A DNA stretch of 64,000 nucleotides from Heterotrichella gracilis. Its lineage: Eukaryota; Sar; Xanthophyceae; Tribonematales; Xanthonemataceae. The position numbers and the translations under genes are program-made. The notes under the pieces were generated by a model that was not told the origin of the DNA, searched no databases, and saw nothing but the letters and a program-made list of their open reading frames with translations. This document shows, in pieces, positions 20,955 to 32,507 of the stretch (positions are counted from its first letter, which is position 1; each line of letters starts with the position of its first letter). The stretch is taken from contig JAULBX010015973.1 of NCBI GenBank assembly GCA_032358255.1, forward strand, positions 1 through 64,000, written 5' to 3'.

Positions 20955-23900
20955 ATGCGCCTTGCTGTCTCAAGGTGGCGCCTACCAGCCCACCGGGTCG
21001 CTTTTTTAATAGCCAGAACCTTCTTCCTTGCACTTGTGGTACCAAGGGTGGCTCATGCTGCGAACAGCCAGGTATGTAACTTGTGCTTGTCAGAACAGAT
21101 CGGGGGAAAGATTTGCCAAGCCTTGTGCTGTTTAAACCTCTTGAAAAGCGCCCCCATTTGCTGTCCTTGCTACAGCCCTACACAGCAACCGCAAGCACGT
21201 TACATAAGCCACCAGTGTGGGATATGCACGTGACTGCCTAGCACTGACTACCACCCTCCTCCTCGTGTTTCACCCCCCAATCGCGCAAACCAAAGCAAGC
21301 GCACGCCACACGTATTCCAAACTCTGTGCAGAGTACAATATGCCTGGGCATGCACCGCATCAGGGCCTCCCACGTGCTACCCTTGCACCACCCCCCTTGC
21401 AGGCCTGCCACAGTTGCCTGGACGAGGAGGAACCCTCTGCTCCGCAGGCGTGCGGCACAGCCTACCCCTGGGTCCTCCCTGCCTTGGACCACTGGTTCGT
21501 CAACGCTGAGCAGTCCCTGAAGGAATCCACGCAAAGCACGGTGGAGGCCATGCAGGCCATCCGGGACACCAGGTGGGGCGACTACAAGGTGGGCATGGTG
21601 GAGGTCATACTGCGCTACAACGGGAGCACCGACCGCTACGACATGGAGGAGGTGCAAGTGAACAAGCCCAATTTGCCTCACAAGCCGGCGGGGCAGCTCA
21701 TGGTGAGGTGCATTAGGTTCTTCCAGTAGGGTTTGGGCACTAGGGCTGGGCAAAGTAGGGTTTGGGAACGAGGGTTTGCGTGCACATGCACTTCATGCGC
21801 CAACATCCAATATCCCATGGCCATGCCGTGCCTTGGGGTGTTCCGTTAGGGTCTGGGAACTAGGTTTTTCTGGGGACCTTTTGATGTATGCTGCAACATC
21901 TCATGACCATGCCGTGGCCTTGCACATCAGCTGGTGGGCCTATCTCAAGATTCAGCACAGCTTGGGGGTGAATCCTCACCCATACCCCATGGCATCGACC
22001 AGGTGCTCCGCCGCGCCGTTGCCCGCCACAATCGCGACCTTGTGGCTGCCCCTGAGCTGGCCAAGCGCGAGCTGCGGTTCATGATCGGGTCGGAGGACTT
22101 CCCATACGTGTGGAAGGGGTCAAAGTGGAAGCTGCCGGCGTTTGCGATGTGCTACGAGCCGATCAAGAATGACATACCAGTGCCTGGTGGGTGGAGGGCA
22201 TCTGATTGGTCCGGCGTGTGCAGCCTCGGTGGCAGGGATGGAATGTAACGCACCCGTTGCCAGGATGTGGGGCCATGCAACTGCAAGCGCAGGTGGAGTC
22301 AGTATTGTCCCAGCTGGATCCACTTTGCCTTGCATGGGCTACAATCCCAAAATAGTAAATGCTATTGCATGGTTCACCTCATGGGATGCTCCCAGCGTTC
22401 ACCGGTCCCTCCAAATTTCCTTTAGATTTCACGTGGGAGCTGTACCCCGAGGTGCGCTACTCCAACACCAGCTGGTGGGCGGTGCGCAACCTGCTGCACC
22501 ACAAGGCCTCCATGACTGGCTGGAAGCACCGCAGGCGGGCCATCTTCATGCGCCACTTCATCGGCGTGGGGCCCCGCAAGACCATCATGCCCCGCTTCAT
22601 GTGGATCCATGGCAATGGGACGGACATGGAGCAGGTGTGCGGGCGGACAGGTGCCGCCACTGTCTTAGAATCCTCTTCTCGTATATATTAAAAGAAAGAA
22701 TCTAAACAAATGCACATTTGTGTCATCACCTGCGCCGTGTGTGCATCAGACACCATGGTTCGTCGGTGGTCAAACGCCATGGGCATCACCCTTGAATGCC
22801 TTCCACCGAGGCGCCACAAGATCACCCTAAGGGTAAATCAATGCATGCCAATTGTAACACACTCATGGTATACACCTTTTTCCATACACTGTATGCGCCA
22901 GCTGCCGTTTAAATCCACATCGACCGCTGCTTTGTGCAAGCCTGTTCCTGAATTTGGCTATGGGGTGTATCGCCACAGGTGGGCGTGCAGGTGGATGTGC
23001 AGGACTCTGGCTGGGAGGCCAAGGGTGACAACTTCCAGTGGCTGGATGAGTGGTGCAAGTACCGCTACCTGGTGCACACTGCGGGTTTCTCATACTCCGC
23101 AGGGCTCAAGTACAAGCTGGCATGCGGTAAGGAAAAGGGCATGGCTGTGGGCGCTGTTTGCATATTTGGATCCCATATGTGTTTTGTATCTTACAAACAT
23201 GTTCTTGTTGCCATTGCTGAATGGGCCAAAATTTAGGGGCATTCAACAGTACCTTACATCCACTGTCTGCTTTAAAAGTGCTGGTGTGCCTGCGGGTGAC
23301 CTTATCTTCCCCACGCCCATCCTGTGTCCTGATCACTGGGGTTCAATGAAAGACATTTACTCTTCAGATGGATCTGTGTGTGAGCTTTGTGCGGACAATT
23401 CTGTATATGCGGCGATGTAGCTATAACACCCCACAACTCCTGCAGGTGGCCTGGTGTTCAAGTTTGAAAACAACTTCCGGGAGTTCTGGGAGCCCGGTCT
23501 GCAGCCCGGCAAACACTACATCAGCCTGAGTGAGGACATGGGCAAGTGGGAGAGCGAGACCCTGCCACGCATCAAGCAGGTGAGGGGTGCCCTGCCTGTG
23601 AATGTTGCATGTGCACAGCTGAGCAAGGTGGTCAGTACATGCAATCCCGCCATACAGCAGGATGACCAAGCACCCCCGCGGTGAATTGCACACCAGCAGG
23701 GGTCACGTGGTGCATCCTGCGTGCGGCTGGGGTCACCAGGTTCACCAATGCAATGATCTGGTTATTACTATTATTTTCACAACGGAGAGAGGCTACGGGC
23801 AGAATCAGAACCACAAACACACCAGAGGGAAGATTTGCCACTTGTAATATATATAATTTAGTATTATGTGGATCAATTACAAATTATTCATCATACATAG

Positions 23901-24122
23901 TTGTACGTATCATTACTGCCCCATCCCCACCAATCACCTTTCCCTTCCCTGCAGGCCATTTCTGAGTCCGAGGCGCTCCCCGAGGACGAGCCCCCTCCCA
24001 TGGCGGTGGCCGGCCAGCACTTTATCATGACGCAGCTCAACCGCAGGGCGCTGTCCTGCTACTGGTACCACGCAATACTGCGATACAGCAAGCTGTACTT
24101 CCACCCGGACAAGGCTGGCTGA
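20955..24122 (+). CDS. GT90 (CAP10/POGLUT-like) glycosyltransferase, paralogue A
   Basis: Exons 20955-21071, 21403-21702, 22003-22186, 22426-22634, 22979-23126, 23446-23579 and 23955-24122 give 419 residues. An N-terminal hydrophobic stretch (about residues 12-35, VAFLIARTFFLALVV) is a signal peptide or type II anchor, so the enzyme is expected in the ER/Golgi lumen. The C-terminal half shows the GT90 signature: YRYLVHTAGFSYSAGLKYKL, then a Gly-Gly-Leu-Val-Phe-Lys block, EFWEPGLQPGKHYISLSED, and a basic/Tyr-rich end (SCYWYHAILRYSKLYF). Family members transfer glucose or xylose to proteins or glycans using UDP-sugars; the acceptor here is unknown. Shared exon lengths link it to the two genes downstream. 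It has the longest exon 2 of the three (300 versus 255). Confidence 0.85.
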
Positions 24123-25109
24123 GTAGGCAGGACAGTGGTGCAGCTGGGAGTTAGGTTGCAGCACGGCTCCGGCGGCGGTATCTGCATTCACATGCTCACA
24201 CCCCATTTGCAGAATAAAACATTTGGGATGTGAGCTTGCTGGACGGCTACGCCAGTGGTCCTGGAAGGAAGGACAGCATTGCAAATTGAAAGAATTTATT
24301 GGCGGACTATGTTATGCTTGCAACCTTGTACCCCCTTGAGCGCACATCCCCCATTGTCTCGAGGCTGCTATGCATGCTTTGCAAACAGCCCAAGCTCATT
24401 GCATATCAATTTTGTTGCAGGCCGTAGTTTATAAAAGTGCATTTTGGTTGGTTCTTGTACTTTTTCTGAGGCAAATGCAGGGCAAAGCAAATGCGTCACC
24501 CTGTGAAATTGCATAGCTCTTGCCGAATGCAGAGTATACGATGTGACTTGCTGCTAGGTAGGTTGCTGGCGTTGTGAAGTGTCGTCGCTAGTGGCCAAGC
24601 CACGACCATTGCAACCCCTTGCCCCGGGCTGTTCAGTGGGTTTGTTTGGTTCATCTCAAGCTATTGACTCTCAGCTCTAAGGTTACCAAATGTTTGGAGA
24701 TTTTGAAGTAGAACATGCAGCACTGGTGAAGTTGCGTTATATTTATTATTCCATTTTTGATTGGATATCGGTTTCATTTTGCATATGCATACATGCATTG
24801 AATGCAATCAAGCACTCCAAGCCACCTGTTTCACTGCCTTGCCCAATAGCTTGTAACAGCAAGTTGATATCATCGGCAACGACCACAGTGCTGTTTTCCT
24901 ATCTTATTTGTTCAACCACAGGGTCCTGTCTAGACCCTGCTGGTTACACGATGCGCTGCAACCTATACGACATCCACCCTTGGTAGCTTAGTCGCAATAC
25001 CTGGTCAATATGGTACTTGTGCTGGTCCATATGTCCTTACTGCTTTTGGGTACTTTCACGGCGTTTTACTGAGTTGCGAAAGTCATGACCCGGCTTATTT
25101 GTTGGCCTG
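24123..25109. other. Intergenic between GT90-A and GT90-B
   Basis: Contains the 3' flank of GT90-A and the promoter of GT90-B. A 98-codon frame at 24690-24986 (+) has no splice or family support. Otherwise I see nothing. Confidence 0.45.
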
Positions 25110-28100
25110 ATGGTTGCACCTTGGCGACTGACCCCCGGACCGTTCAATAGTTGTAACAAGACGTGGAATGTTGGGCTTGCTTGCCTGGTTCTAGCCTGCC
25201 TAGGCCGTGCCAGCTCGGACCCCCGTTCAGCAAGCGCCAGATCCCAGGTTTGACTCAACCCCTCTTTGCCATTGCTAGGCTGGCTATTGCAGTGTTTCCA
25301 CAGCGTGCACACCGTTTGTAGACTATTTTAGTACACCAAATATCTGGGCTGTGCGAACTGCCTGCTTCTTTATCCTTCATAATCTTGCTAACATTTTGCA
25401 TGCATAAATTGCATAGGTTGGTTGGTTGGTGGCATGCATCAGTGCTTATGCTGTGCCTGCCCGCTGTTTGTGCCTGCCACTAGGAACTAGCACCACTTAC
25501 GTAAGAGTTACAGCTGCAGCGTCCTTGCAGCCTGGATGTGACGACCATAAAATAGATCCTGTGATTAGCGCCTCATGGGACAATGCGCTCTCCCCTCACA
25601 CAGGACTGTGCCTCGCACTTCCCTTGGGTTGTGCCCACCGTGGAAGACTGGTTCCAAGGTGCAGATGCCTCAGCCAAAGAGGCCACTCAGACCACGGCGG
25701 AGGCGATGCAAGCCATCCGCGACATCAGCTGGGGAGAGTTCCCGCCCGGCAAGGTGGAGATCATACTGCGCTACAACGGGAGCACCGACCACTATGACAT
25801 GGAGGAGGTGGAGCTGTCAAAGCCCAACCAGCCCTACAAGCCCATGGGGCAGCTGCAGGTGGGACTCTCAACAGGCTTTGTTGAATAGGGTTGGGTTTAG
25901 GGTTTGAACGTAACCCTAAATCCTAGACGGTTGGCTACGTTCATGCATAGGGCACGGGTACAACGGGGGCCTCGATGTGCAGTCACGGTCTCAAAATGAC
26001 CTTCTTGCTGCTGTTACTGCTATCACTGCAGAAAGAAAGTAGACAGCAAGCAAGGCTAGGACGTGTTGGCTGTGTATGCGGGCATGCTACGCAGGACTGA
26101 CTCAGGTCTGGGATCAGACATGTGATTCCATATACTAGGGATCCCCATGACCATCCTACCTTCTGCAAAGGAGCCATGATGTCTGTTGCCCAGTGCTCTA
26201 CATGCTGCGTCCAGGTGCTTCGCCGCGCCATCGCCCGCCACAACCGCGACCTCGTGGCTGCACCTGAGCTGGCCAAGCGTGAGCTGCGGTTCATAATAGG
26301 TTCAGAGGACTTCCCATACGTGTGGAAGGGGTCAAAGTGGAAGCTGCCGGCGTTCTCAATGTGCCACGGGGAGGCTTGGATTGACATACCGGTGCCAGGT
26401 GAGTGCTCAATGTCACCGCTTGATTGGGGATTAATCAGCCGCAAATGGTCCATGGCGACAACGTCAACGTTTGCATCAGGCACATGATAAGGGACTGGCC
26501 AGGTCGGGATATCAAAGAGCATCAATGACAGTTGATAATGATGAGTTGTACAACCTTCTGCACCGGATTTAAGCACGAGGCTCGTAGCATGCCATCCCAG
26601 CTGACATCCCAATGGATCCCAGAGTACCTTGGGCCCGCTGCAACTTACAGCTGCCTTCATACCCCCCAAAAATACCATGCCCTCCCCGCCACTGTGCAGA
26701 TTTCACATTTGAGCTGTACCCCGAGGCGCGCTACGTGAACACCAGCTGGTGGGCGGTGCGCAGCCTGCTGCACCAGAAGGCCTCCATGACGCACTGGATG
26801 CACCGCAGGCGAGCCATCTTCATGCGCCACTTCATCGGCGTGGGGCCCCGCAAGGAAGTCATGCCGCGCCTCATGTGGATCCATGGCAATGGGACGGATG
26901 TGGATCAGGTGCGGCGGCAGGCAGGGGAGTGCGTTTGGGCGGTGCCCAAACCTTGTTTTATTTCTTTGTTGCCTTTATATAAAAAGGATTTCAAAAAGGT
27001 CCCCTTCCCCCCCTTTCCCCGGTAGGGTTGTGCGCTCTGTAATCGCCATGCTAAAAACATGGAGGGGTGGGGTGGGTTGCCCCTGTGGATTGGAGTCTTA
27101 TTGTGTGGTGGTAACCTCCCTTGCTGTGGTGTGGGGTTGTTGCTACATGAGCTGGTCAGTGGGTACGACGGAGCTGGTTTGGCGTGATGGGTGCACCTCT
27201 CCTGGGGTGTCTTGTCAAATGTAAATATATGCATAGCGCGGGGTACCAGCGTGTGCCGGGGGGATTGAATTACTGCAGGGACTTGGCACTCCTGGGGCAC
27301 CTACCTGCATGTGCCTCAAATCCACTCCAAATTACGGCATTGGTCAGCAGTGTTCTGGTACCATGTTTGCAGGTGGGTGTGGAAGTGGATGTGCAGGACT
27401 CGGGCTACTGGACCAGCAAGGCGGAGGCCTTCCGGTGGCTTGATGAGTGGTGCGCCTACCGCTACCTCATACACACGGCGGGCAACTCATACTCTGCGGG
27501 GCTCAAGTTCAAGCTGGCATGCGGTAGGGGCAGCTGGTGGGCAGGTGGCGGCGTGGAGGGGTTCATACTGGTTGCGCTGCCATGCTGCGTCCAATGATGT
27601 ACCCCCATGCTTTCCTGGAAAGCTGTTTCCGATTTAGGCATGTTTCTTCATAAATAGCCAAATTGTTTCAAGGCTGTAGATGGCAAGACATGCCCTGTGT
27701 GCTCATCATTGGACACAGATATTCAATCCAACACCGCTGCTACCGTTCCTATTATCGGTGTTACCCACCCTTTCCCTGCAGGTGGCCTGGTGTTCAAGTT
27801 TGAAAACCAGTTCCGTGAGTTTTGGGAGCCTGGCCTGGAGCCCGGCAAGCACTACATCAGCCTGAGTGAGGACATGGCAAGATGGGGGAACGAGACACTG
27901 CCACGCATCAAGCAGGTGGGGGTGAATCAGAGCACAACTGGCGTCTGTCTGCCACGCATCAATGCAATGGCGTGGATCAGAAAATGGATTGCAAACCTTG
28001 GTTACACTCTGCACGTGTGAGCTTGGATGGGGAATTGGCAGCCTCAGCAAGACTGCAAAAGTGCACCTATCGTGGGCGCCTCTTTGTCGATTATGTGTGC

Positions 28101-28299
28101 TGCAATGCCTCTGCAGGTGATCATCGATGCCGAGCGCCTGCCAGAGAATGAGCGCCCTGCGGTGGCGACGGCAGGTCAGCGCTTTGTGATGACCCAGCTC
28201 ACCCGACGGTCGCTGTCCTGCTACTGGTACCACGCAATACTGCGATACAGCAAGGTCTATTTCACTGGCCCTGGCATGCAGGGGGATGGCGGGGGGTGA
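25110..28299 (+). CDS. GT90 (CAP10/POGLUT-like) glycosyltransferase, paralogue B
   Basis: Exons 25110-25247, 25604-25858, 26215-26398, 26700-26908, 27373-27523, 27782-27915 and 28117-28299 give 417 residues. The first exon is short: MVAPWRLTP..., then the hydrophobic VGLACLVLACLG, ending in CAG before GT. It joins in phase 0 to the conserved DCASHFPWVVP exon and supplies the secretory signal the other two paralogues have. The later exons match paralogues A and C almost block by block (for example MRHFIGVGPRK, HGNGTDVDQ, YRYLIHTAGNSYSAGLKFKL, EFWEPGLEPGKHYISLSED). The C-terminus has an extra Gly-rich tail (GPGMQGDGGG). An in-frame ATG at 25583 would give a shorter form without a signal. Confidence 0.83.
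25885..25925 (+). repeat. Head-to-head telomere-type motifs after GT90-B exon 2
   Basis: A tract of TAGGGTTGGGTTTAGGGTTT is followed within about six bases by AACCCTAAATCCTA, so the two strands' repeats face each other. It begins about 27 bases after the donor at 25859. The equivalent intron of paralogue C also starts with telomere repeats, and that of paralogue A holds degenerate TAGGGTTTGGG. Confidence 0.75.
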
Positions 28300-29482
28300 A
28301 AGGTTCATCTAGTGTTAAGTATTGTTGTGGAAAAATGAAGGGCTCATCGGGTCCCGAGGTCCTTAAGCTCGGTTGTGCCAGTGCCCACCACCTTCAACAA
28401 CTGGAGTGTAGGTTGTCAAATCCCTGGATTTATTCCTTGGGTTTAAAATAAGCTAGTTTGACTTTTGATGGCTGCAGGGAGGCATGAAGTGTGTAAGGGT
28501 GTGGCGACCCTCGCTGCTGATTCTATGTGGCGAGCATATTCCACGTGGAACTACTGCTTTTGTTTATGTGCAGGGACAGCAGCCTTGCTGATCGTTTTCA
28601 CTGTGCCTCAAAGTACATGGGCTTTTGATTGACACGCTGAGCGCCTTACCTGACCTTTTTCAAAGCTTGTGTGAGCATGCCTATATGAAATTTTTACATG
28701 TTCGTCAAATCTATTTTGGATGGAATATCTACGACTGATCCGGTCATATAATTGGCTGCAATCTGTGAGCGTTTCCTCAGGAACGGAGCAAGAGTATACT
28801 CTTTTAGGAGAGGTTTCGATGTCCTCATTAGGGTAAACTTAGGGTACTCAGTACATGGCCTGCACTTCACCGAGTCATTTCGCTTGATCCTCTCAAAGCA
28901 GTGTACATAACAGGAAGGCGTACAGCGCTTTGACGGCTTTGGCATCTGGTGAGGTGGTGCCTACGGTGCGGTCAAGGCGTTCCAGCGCATGCACTTGAAT
29001 GCATGCATGCATGCAAGTGCTCGTGAATGCGTGCTGCTGCGCTTGTGATACTGTGCTGCCTCCCTGAGCAGAAGCGCGGCACTGTACACAAGTACGCCAC
29101 CTAGTAGGCGCACGCAGCAACAAGGACCCGCCCAATTAAGGCGTGCAAGGGAGTCGACGTTTAGTCTAAGGTGTCAAACATGGGAGGTCCTACCCACAAC
29201 CTTGACCCACAAGAAGTGCATCCTTTGCACAAAACTGGGCTGGGATTTCCTGAAAGGCTGGTGCTCACTAGAAACCTTTTGGACAGCGACACGGTGTAGT
29301 TTTGGGTTGACTTGTTTTGCCCTCCCCTGCCCTCCCCTGTCCGGACATGTCCTGCTGCGCGCTTAAGCCTATATGCGTCCTTGCACTCCTTTAATCCTTG
29401 TCTCCCTACCACAGGTACCCAGGTGCCTATTTAGTTTCAACTCTAGATTTTAGGCAGGCGCGCAGACCAACATTTATCCATC
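28300..29482. other. Intergenic, no gene recognised
   Basis: Contains the GT90-B 3' flank and the promoter of the gene at 29483. A GCATGCATGCATGC alternation lies near 28999-29016. Short frames on the minus strand have no recognisable domain. Confidence 0.45.
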
Positions 29483-30311
29483 ATGGCTGCAGTAGTAGCA
29501 TCCAATATGCGTGCTACCCTGCCAGGCGTTGCTGGGGCCCAGGTGCAGCGTCACCACAGGCTTTGTGCTGGTGCACACAGGCGTTCAGCCCGGCAGGGGA
29601 CAGTGAGAGTGGCTGCCATGAGCACCAGTGCGGAGGTATGTGGTGTTCCTGTGTTATTGGTCCTCCTCACAAGGCCAGGTGCTTGCTGTGCGTGCTTTGG
29701 CCCTTTCAACGACGTTGCAGGAGCCTAGGAAGGGGCTGGGAGCCTTTACCCGGGCACTTGCAGGCGTGGATATGCGCTTTGTGTGCCCCCCACTGCTTGG
29801 AGCGCTGTTGGCCCCAGGGGCAGCTGAGTATCTGGTGGGGGACCTGGCAGCTCAGCCTGTGGGATCCAGGTACGCTGAAGTTTGGGTGTCGCCAACCCAC
29901 TTTGTTAGCAAAAGACTTTTTTCACCCGCTTATAAGGTAATTATGTGCACTGCAGTTTCTCGTCACAGCTGCAGTCGATGTGGGGATAACCTGTGCCGCC
30001 TTGGGTCTCAACACCTGCGTGGACAGGGCCAAGGCTGCAGTGGAGAGGGAGGACAGTCAGGCCGACATGCTGGTCGCTGAGCAGATCTGGCTGCAGGACA
30101 GGAGTGATGCTGAGCAGGCCCGGCAGGCAGCGGAGGTGCAGACCGAGCAGGAGCAGCTGATACTGGTAAGTATTGTCAATTAAACCCTTGACATGCAGCA
30201 ATTTTTGTAACTACACATAGGTTGTGTTGTGCCAGTGGCGACAGTGTGCTCTGGTTGCAGGTGGAGGTTGCCAAGGGCGGAGTGGTGTGCATCAAAAGCA
30301 AGGGGGTTTAA
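29483..30311 (+). CDS. Unrecognised protein, probably plastid-targeted
   Basis: Four exons (29483-29635, 29721-29936, 29956-30165, 30261-30311) join in phase 0 to 209 residues. The start MAAVVASNMRATLPGVAGAQ is followed by a His/Arg/Ala-rich stretch and VRVAAM, a good chloroplast transit-peptide profile. Next come a hydrophobic stretch (VDMRFVCPPLLGALLAPGA), a block ending in LFSPAYK, a second hydrophobic stretch (FLVTAAVDVGITCAALGLN), and a charged helix rich in Glu/Gln/Ala. The tail is short (VEVAKGGVVCIKSKGV). The second intron is very short (19 bases), so exons 2 and 3 could instead be alternatively joined. I do not recognise the family. Confidence 0.62.
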
Positions 30312-30315
30312 TTGA

Positions 30316-30534
30316 CAACATTTAATTGGCTTCAAGGAAGGGACAAGTGATGAACTGAACAATGTCGAGGATTTCATCGTCTCCTCCTTGAAGATGGAAT
30401 CGGAAACTGTCGTGAAGACCACCCTCGCACTCAACACCGGCAAGAGCATCGACATCAAGGACGTGTTCAAGCAGCGCTCTACTGCCAGAGTACTGCGCAG
30501 CGTGGACGCTATCTACGTCACGTTGGCTGCCTAG
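30316..30534 (+). pseudogene. Orphan open frame, 72 codons, no start
   Basis: An open frame between stops reads as ordinary soluble protein (FKEGTSDELNNVEDFIVSSL, then SIDIKDVFKQRSTARVLRS). It has no ATG at its left end, and its right end is a stop with no donor. It starts five bases after the stop of the preceding gene. It could be a displaced exon or a mobile-element remnant. Family not recognised. Confidence 0.35.
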
Positions 30535-30908
30535 CAGTAGGGGCCAGCACTAGGATGAGGTGAGGGGGCACACACCTGGAGCGCATGGCACCTAAAGCAA
30601 TTACAAGCTGTGGCACTAGCAAGCATGCAATGCATTGTGGAAGAACTACATATGATGCAGACAGTCACCCTGTGGCTGAGGCATTGCTCTAGCAAAATTG
30701 GATCATGGCACATCAGCATGAATTAAAATACCAATGCAGCAGGGTCACATGTTGCAGCCAGGGCAAATCTGAGTGCAGGCCAGAGGGAACGTTTGCAACT
30801 GTCACACCAATTGTTGCTAAGGCACAGCAGATCCTTTCCCTACTGACAGCAGAGGCAGTGCCTGGCCTGCATATATTCAGCATGCTCATTCCTGGTGCCA
30901 TCCACTGA

Positions 30909-31379
30909 ACCCTGCGGGCAAGCATATTCCCTAAGCGCAATCGTGGCACGTTCGCTGACATCCAGGACTTGTTGAAACTGCTTTCAACTGGGGGACAGAA
31001 GTGGGAGCTGCGCTGGCAACATGACGGCACCTGTACCAACACAACTGATCCCCGCACCGCAGGTGCTCCAGTGCAAGGGAATGCTGAAGCGCAGGCGCTA
31101 GCAATGCACGCGGCGGTGGCCGCAGAGATGTGGGCGACAGGGGTTGAGGCCGCATGGCAGGCAGGGGCGGTGCTCGTTGGCATGCTGGCCAGGGCAGTCG
31201 TTGGGGGACAACAGCAGGGAGCCGAGGCGGCACAGCCATCACTGACCCCTGACCAATGGTCACATTTCATGTGTGAGGTGCGCCGCATCTGCTGCGGCGA
31301 TGTGGGCCCTTCCAAGCGAGGTTGCATGGTCATGACGGTCGCTGCGGCAGCTGCATCCCTTGCACATGTCTTGGGCTAG
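30909..31379 (+). pseudogene. Orphan open frame, about 156 codons, Ala-rich
   Basis: The frame opens right after a stop, with no ATG until codon 21. It begins LRASIFPKRNRGTFADIQDL and continues through WELRWQHDG into an Ala-rich helical part, ending SLAHVLG. The (D)IxD(V/L)(F/L)K pattern near its start loosely recalls the orphan frame at 30316, so the two may be pieces of one element. An ATG at 30969 would give 136 residues. Not recognised. Confidence 0.35.
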
Positions 31380-31406
31380 GGGGCATAAATGCCCTACACA
31401 CCAAAA

Positions 31407-31555
31407 TTTCCCCAGCCCATTACTTGCATTCAGTTTCTAGTGAGCTGTTTACTTCGCCCTACTATACCCTCATGGGCTTTGAATGCCAATTAGGGTACTG
31501 CAAGGCAAGGTCAACAGCTTACTTGAAACTGAGTGCAAGTAATTGGCTGGGGAAA
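31407..31555. repeat. Long imperfect hairpin / MITE-like element 1
   Basis: The left arm at 31407-31449 (TTTCCCCAGCCCATTACTTG...) pairs with the right arm at 31513-31555 (...CAAGTAATTGGCTGGGGAAA) with a few mismatches. Weaker pairing continues inward (GCCCTACTATACCCT against AGGGTACTGCAAGGC). Total length is about 150 bases. It may be a non-autonomous inverted-repeat element or a long small-RNA precursor. The distinction cannot be made from sequence alone. Confidence 0.8.
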
Positions 31556-31618
31556 AGTACACAGAACTGAGTTGAAGTCGGTTCTGATGGTTTTGGGCCT
31601 TTTTAAGGTACAAACAAA

Positions 31619-31788
31619 CTGACTGTCTCTGTAAACTAGTCCATGCCGTCATTCCCATTGAGTCAGCACTGGTATCAAGGTACAAGGCAAAAGTGGCGCT
31701 GAATTCAACACCATATGTGCTTTGTGCTTTGACAGTGCTACTGACTCGTTGGGAATGACGGCATATACTGATTTACAGGGACAGTCAG
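31619..31788. repeat. Long imperfect hairpin / MITE-like element 2
   Basis: The left arm at 31619-31671 (CTGACTGTCTCTGTAAAC...ATGCCGTCATTCCCA...GAGTCAG) pairs with the right arm at 31733-31788 (CTGACTC..TGGGAATGACGGCAT...TTTACAGGGACAGTCAG). There are few mismatches and the loop is about 61 bases. The sequence differs from the hairpin 64 bases upstream, but size and design are alike. Confidence 0.85.
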
Positions 31789-32507
31789 ACTGTGGATGTT
31801 TGTACGGAACAGTGAGGTAGAGCTGCGGTCAACGTTAACGCTTGTTGCATAATATTACTGGTCACATGGCTACAGTAGCCGCTACTGGCATGCACACACA
31901 TGTACCAGGGACCATGATGTGGACAATGTGCGCCCAGGCTTTTGTTCAATTCCTGACTTTGCCACAAACGGCTTTTACACAGTCTGCCGTGGTCTGTATC
32001 CTTGTACCCTTCCATTGTATGTAAGAAGATGTAAGCATTGAGATGCACATGTAGAGATACGCACTGATACCCAACCGGCTGGCCCGCGAACAAATATGTC
32101 GATGGGGTGACCTGCGGTGCCTAACGGGTGGGGGACGTTGTGAGGCTCCCACGCATGCATGCATTTTCATATTACACTGCATTTTCATATTACACTGCAC
32201 TGTCAGATGCATGCATGCACTGCAAACCTAGCCACTGTACTAGCAAACCGAAACAGTGTGGACCACTGTGCACCACTTCTCCTTTACCTCCTTTTAGATA
32301 GTTTTCATAAACAGACGACTCCGTGCAACAAGTTCGCCGGAAAACTGAAAGTGGATTCCGAGGTGCATGCATGGTTCACCCAGCTGCTAAAGCACCAACT
32401 TCCGCTTGAGAAACGATAACTACAAGTTATCAATCCTACCCAAAACCGTTTCTCATCCCCTTTGGAAGTCTGGGCGTGGATGGCTGGTGCAAGTGATTGA
32501 GGTGGTG
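31789..32507. other. Intergenic before GT90-C
   Basis: No gene recognised. A tandem 17-base unit (GCATTTTCATATTACACT) occurs twice near 32160-32196, flanked by GCATGCATGCA runs. It presumably includes the GT90-C promoter. Confidence 0.45.

Noticed and set aside
24690-24986. Possible small secreted or membrane protein before GT90-B
   Set aside because: No splice partners, no family, and the real first exon of GT90-B was found at 25110.
25426-25797. Frame joined to GT90-B exon 2 as an N-terminal exon
   Set aside because: No ATG in frame, and it reads through exon 2 in the wrong frame; the exon at 25110-25247 fits phase and signal features.
25983-26678. 231-codon minus-strand frame over GT90-B
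   Set aside because: Antisense of exon 3 and its flanking introns; no splice or family support.
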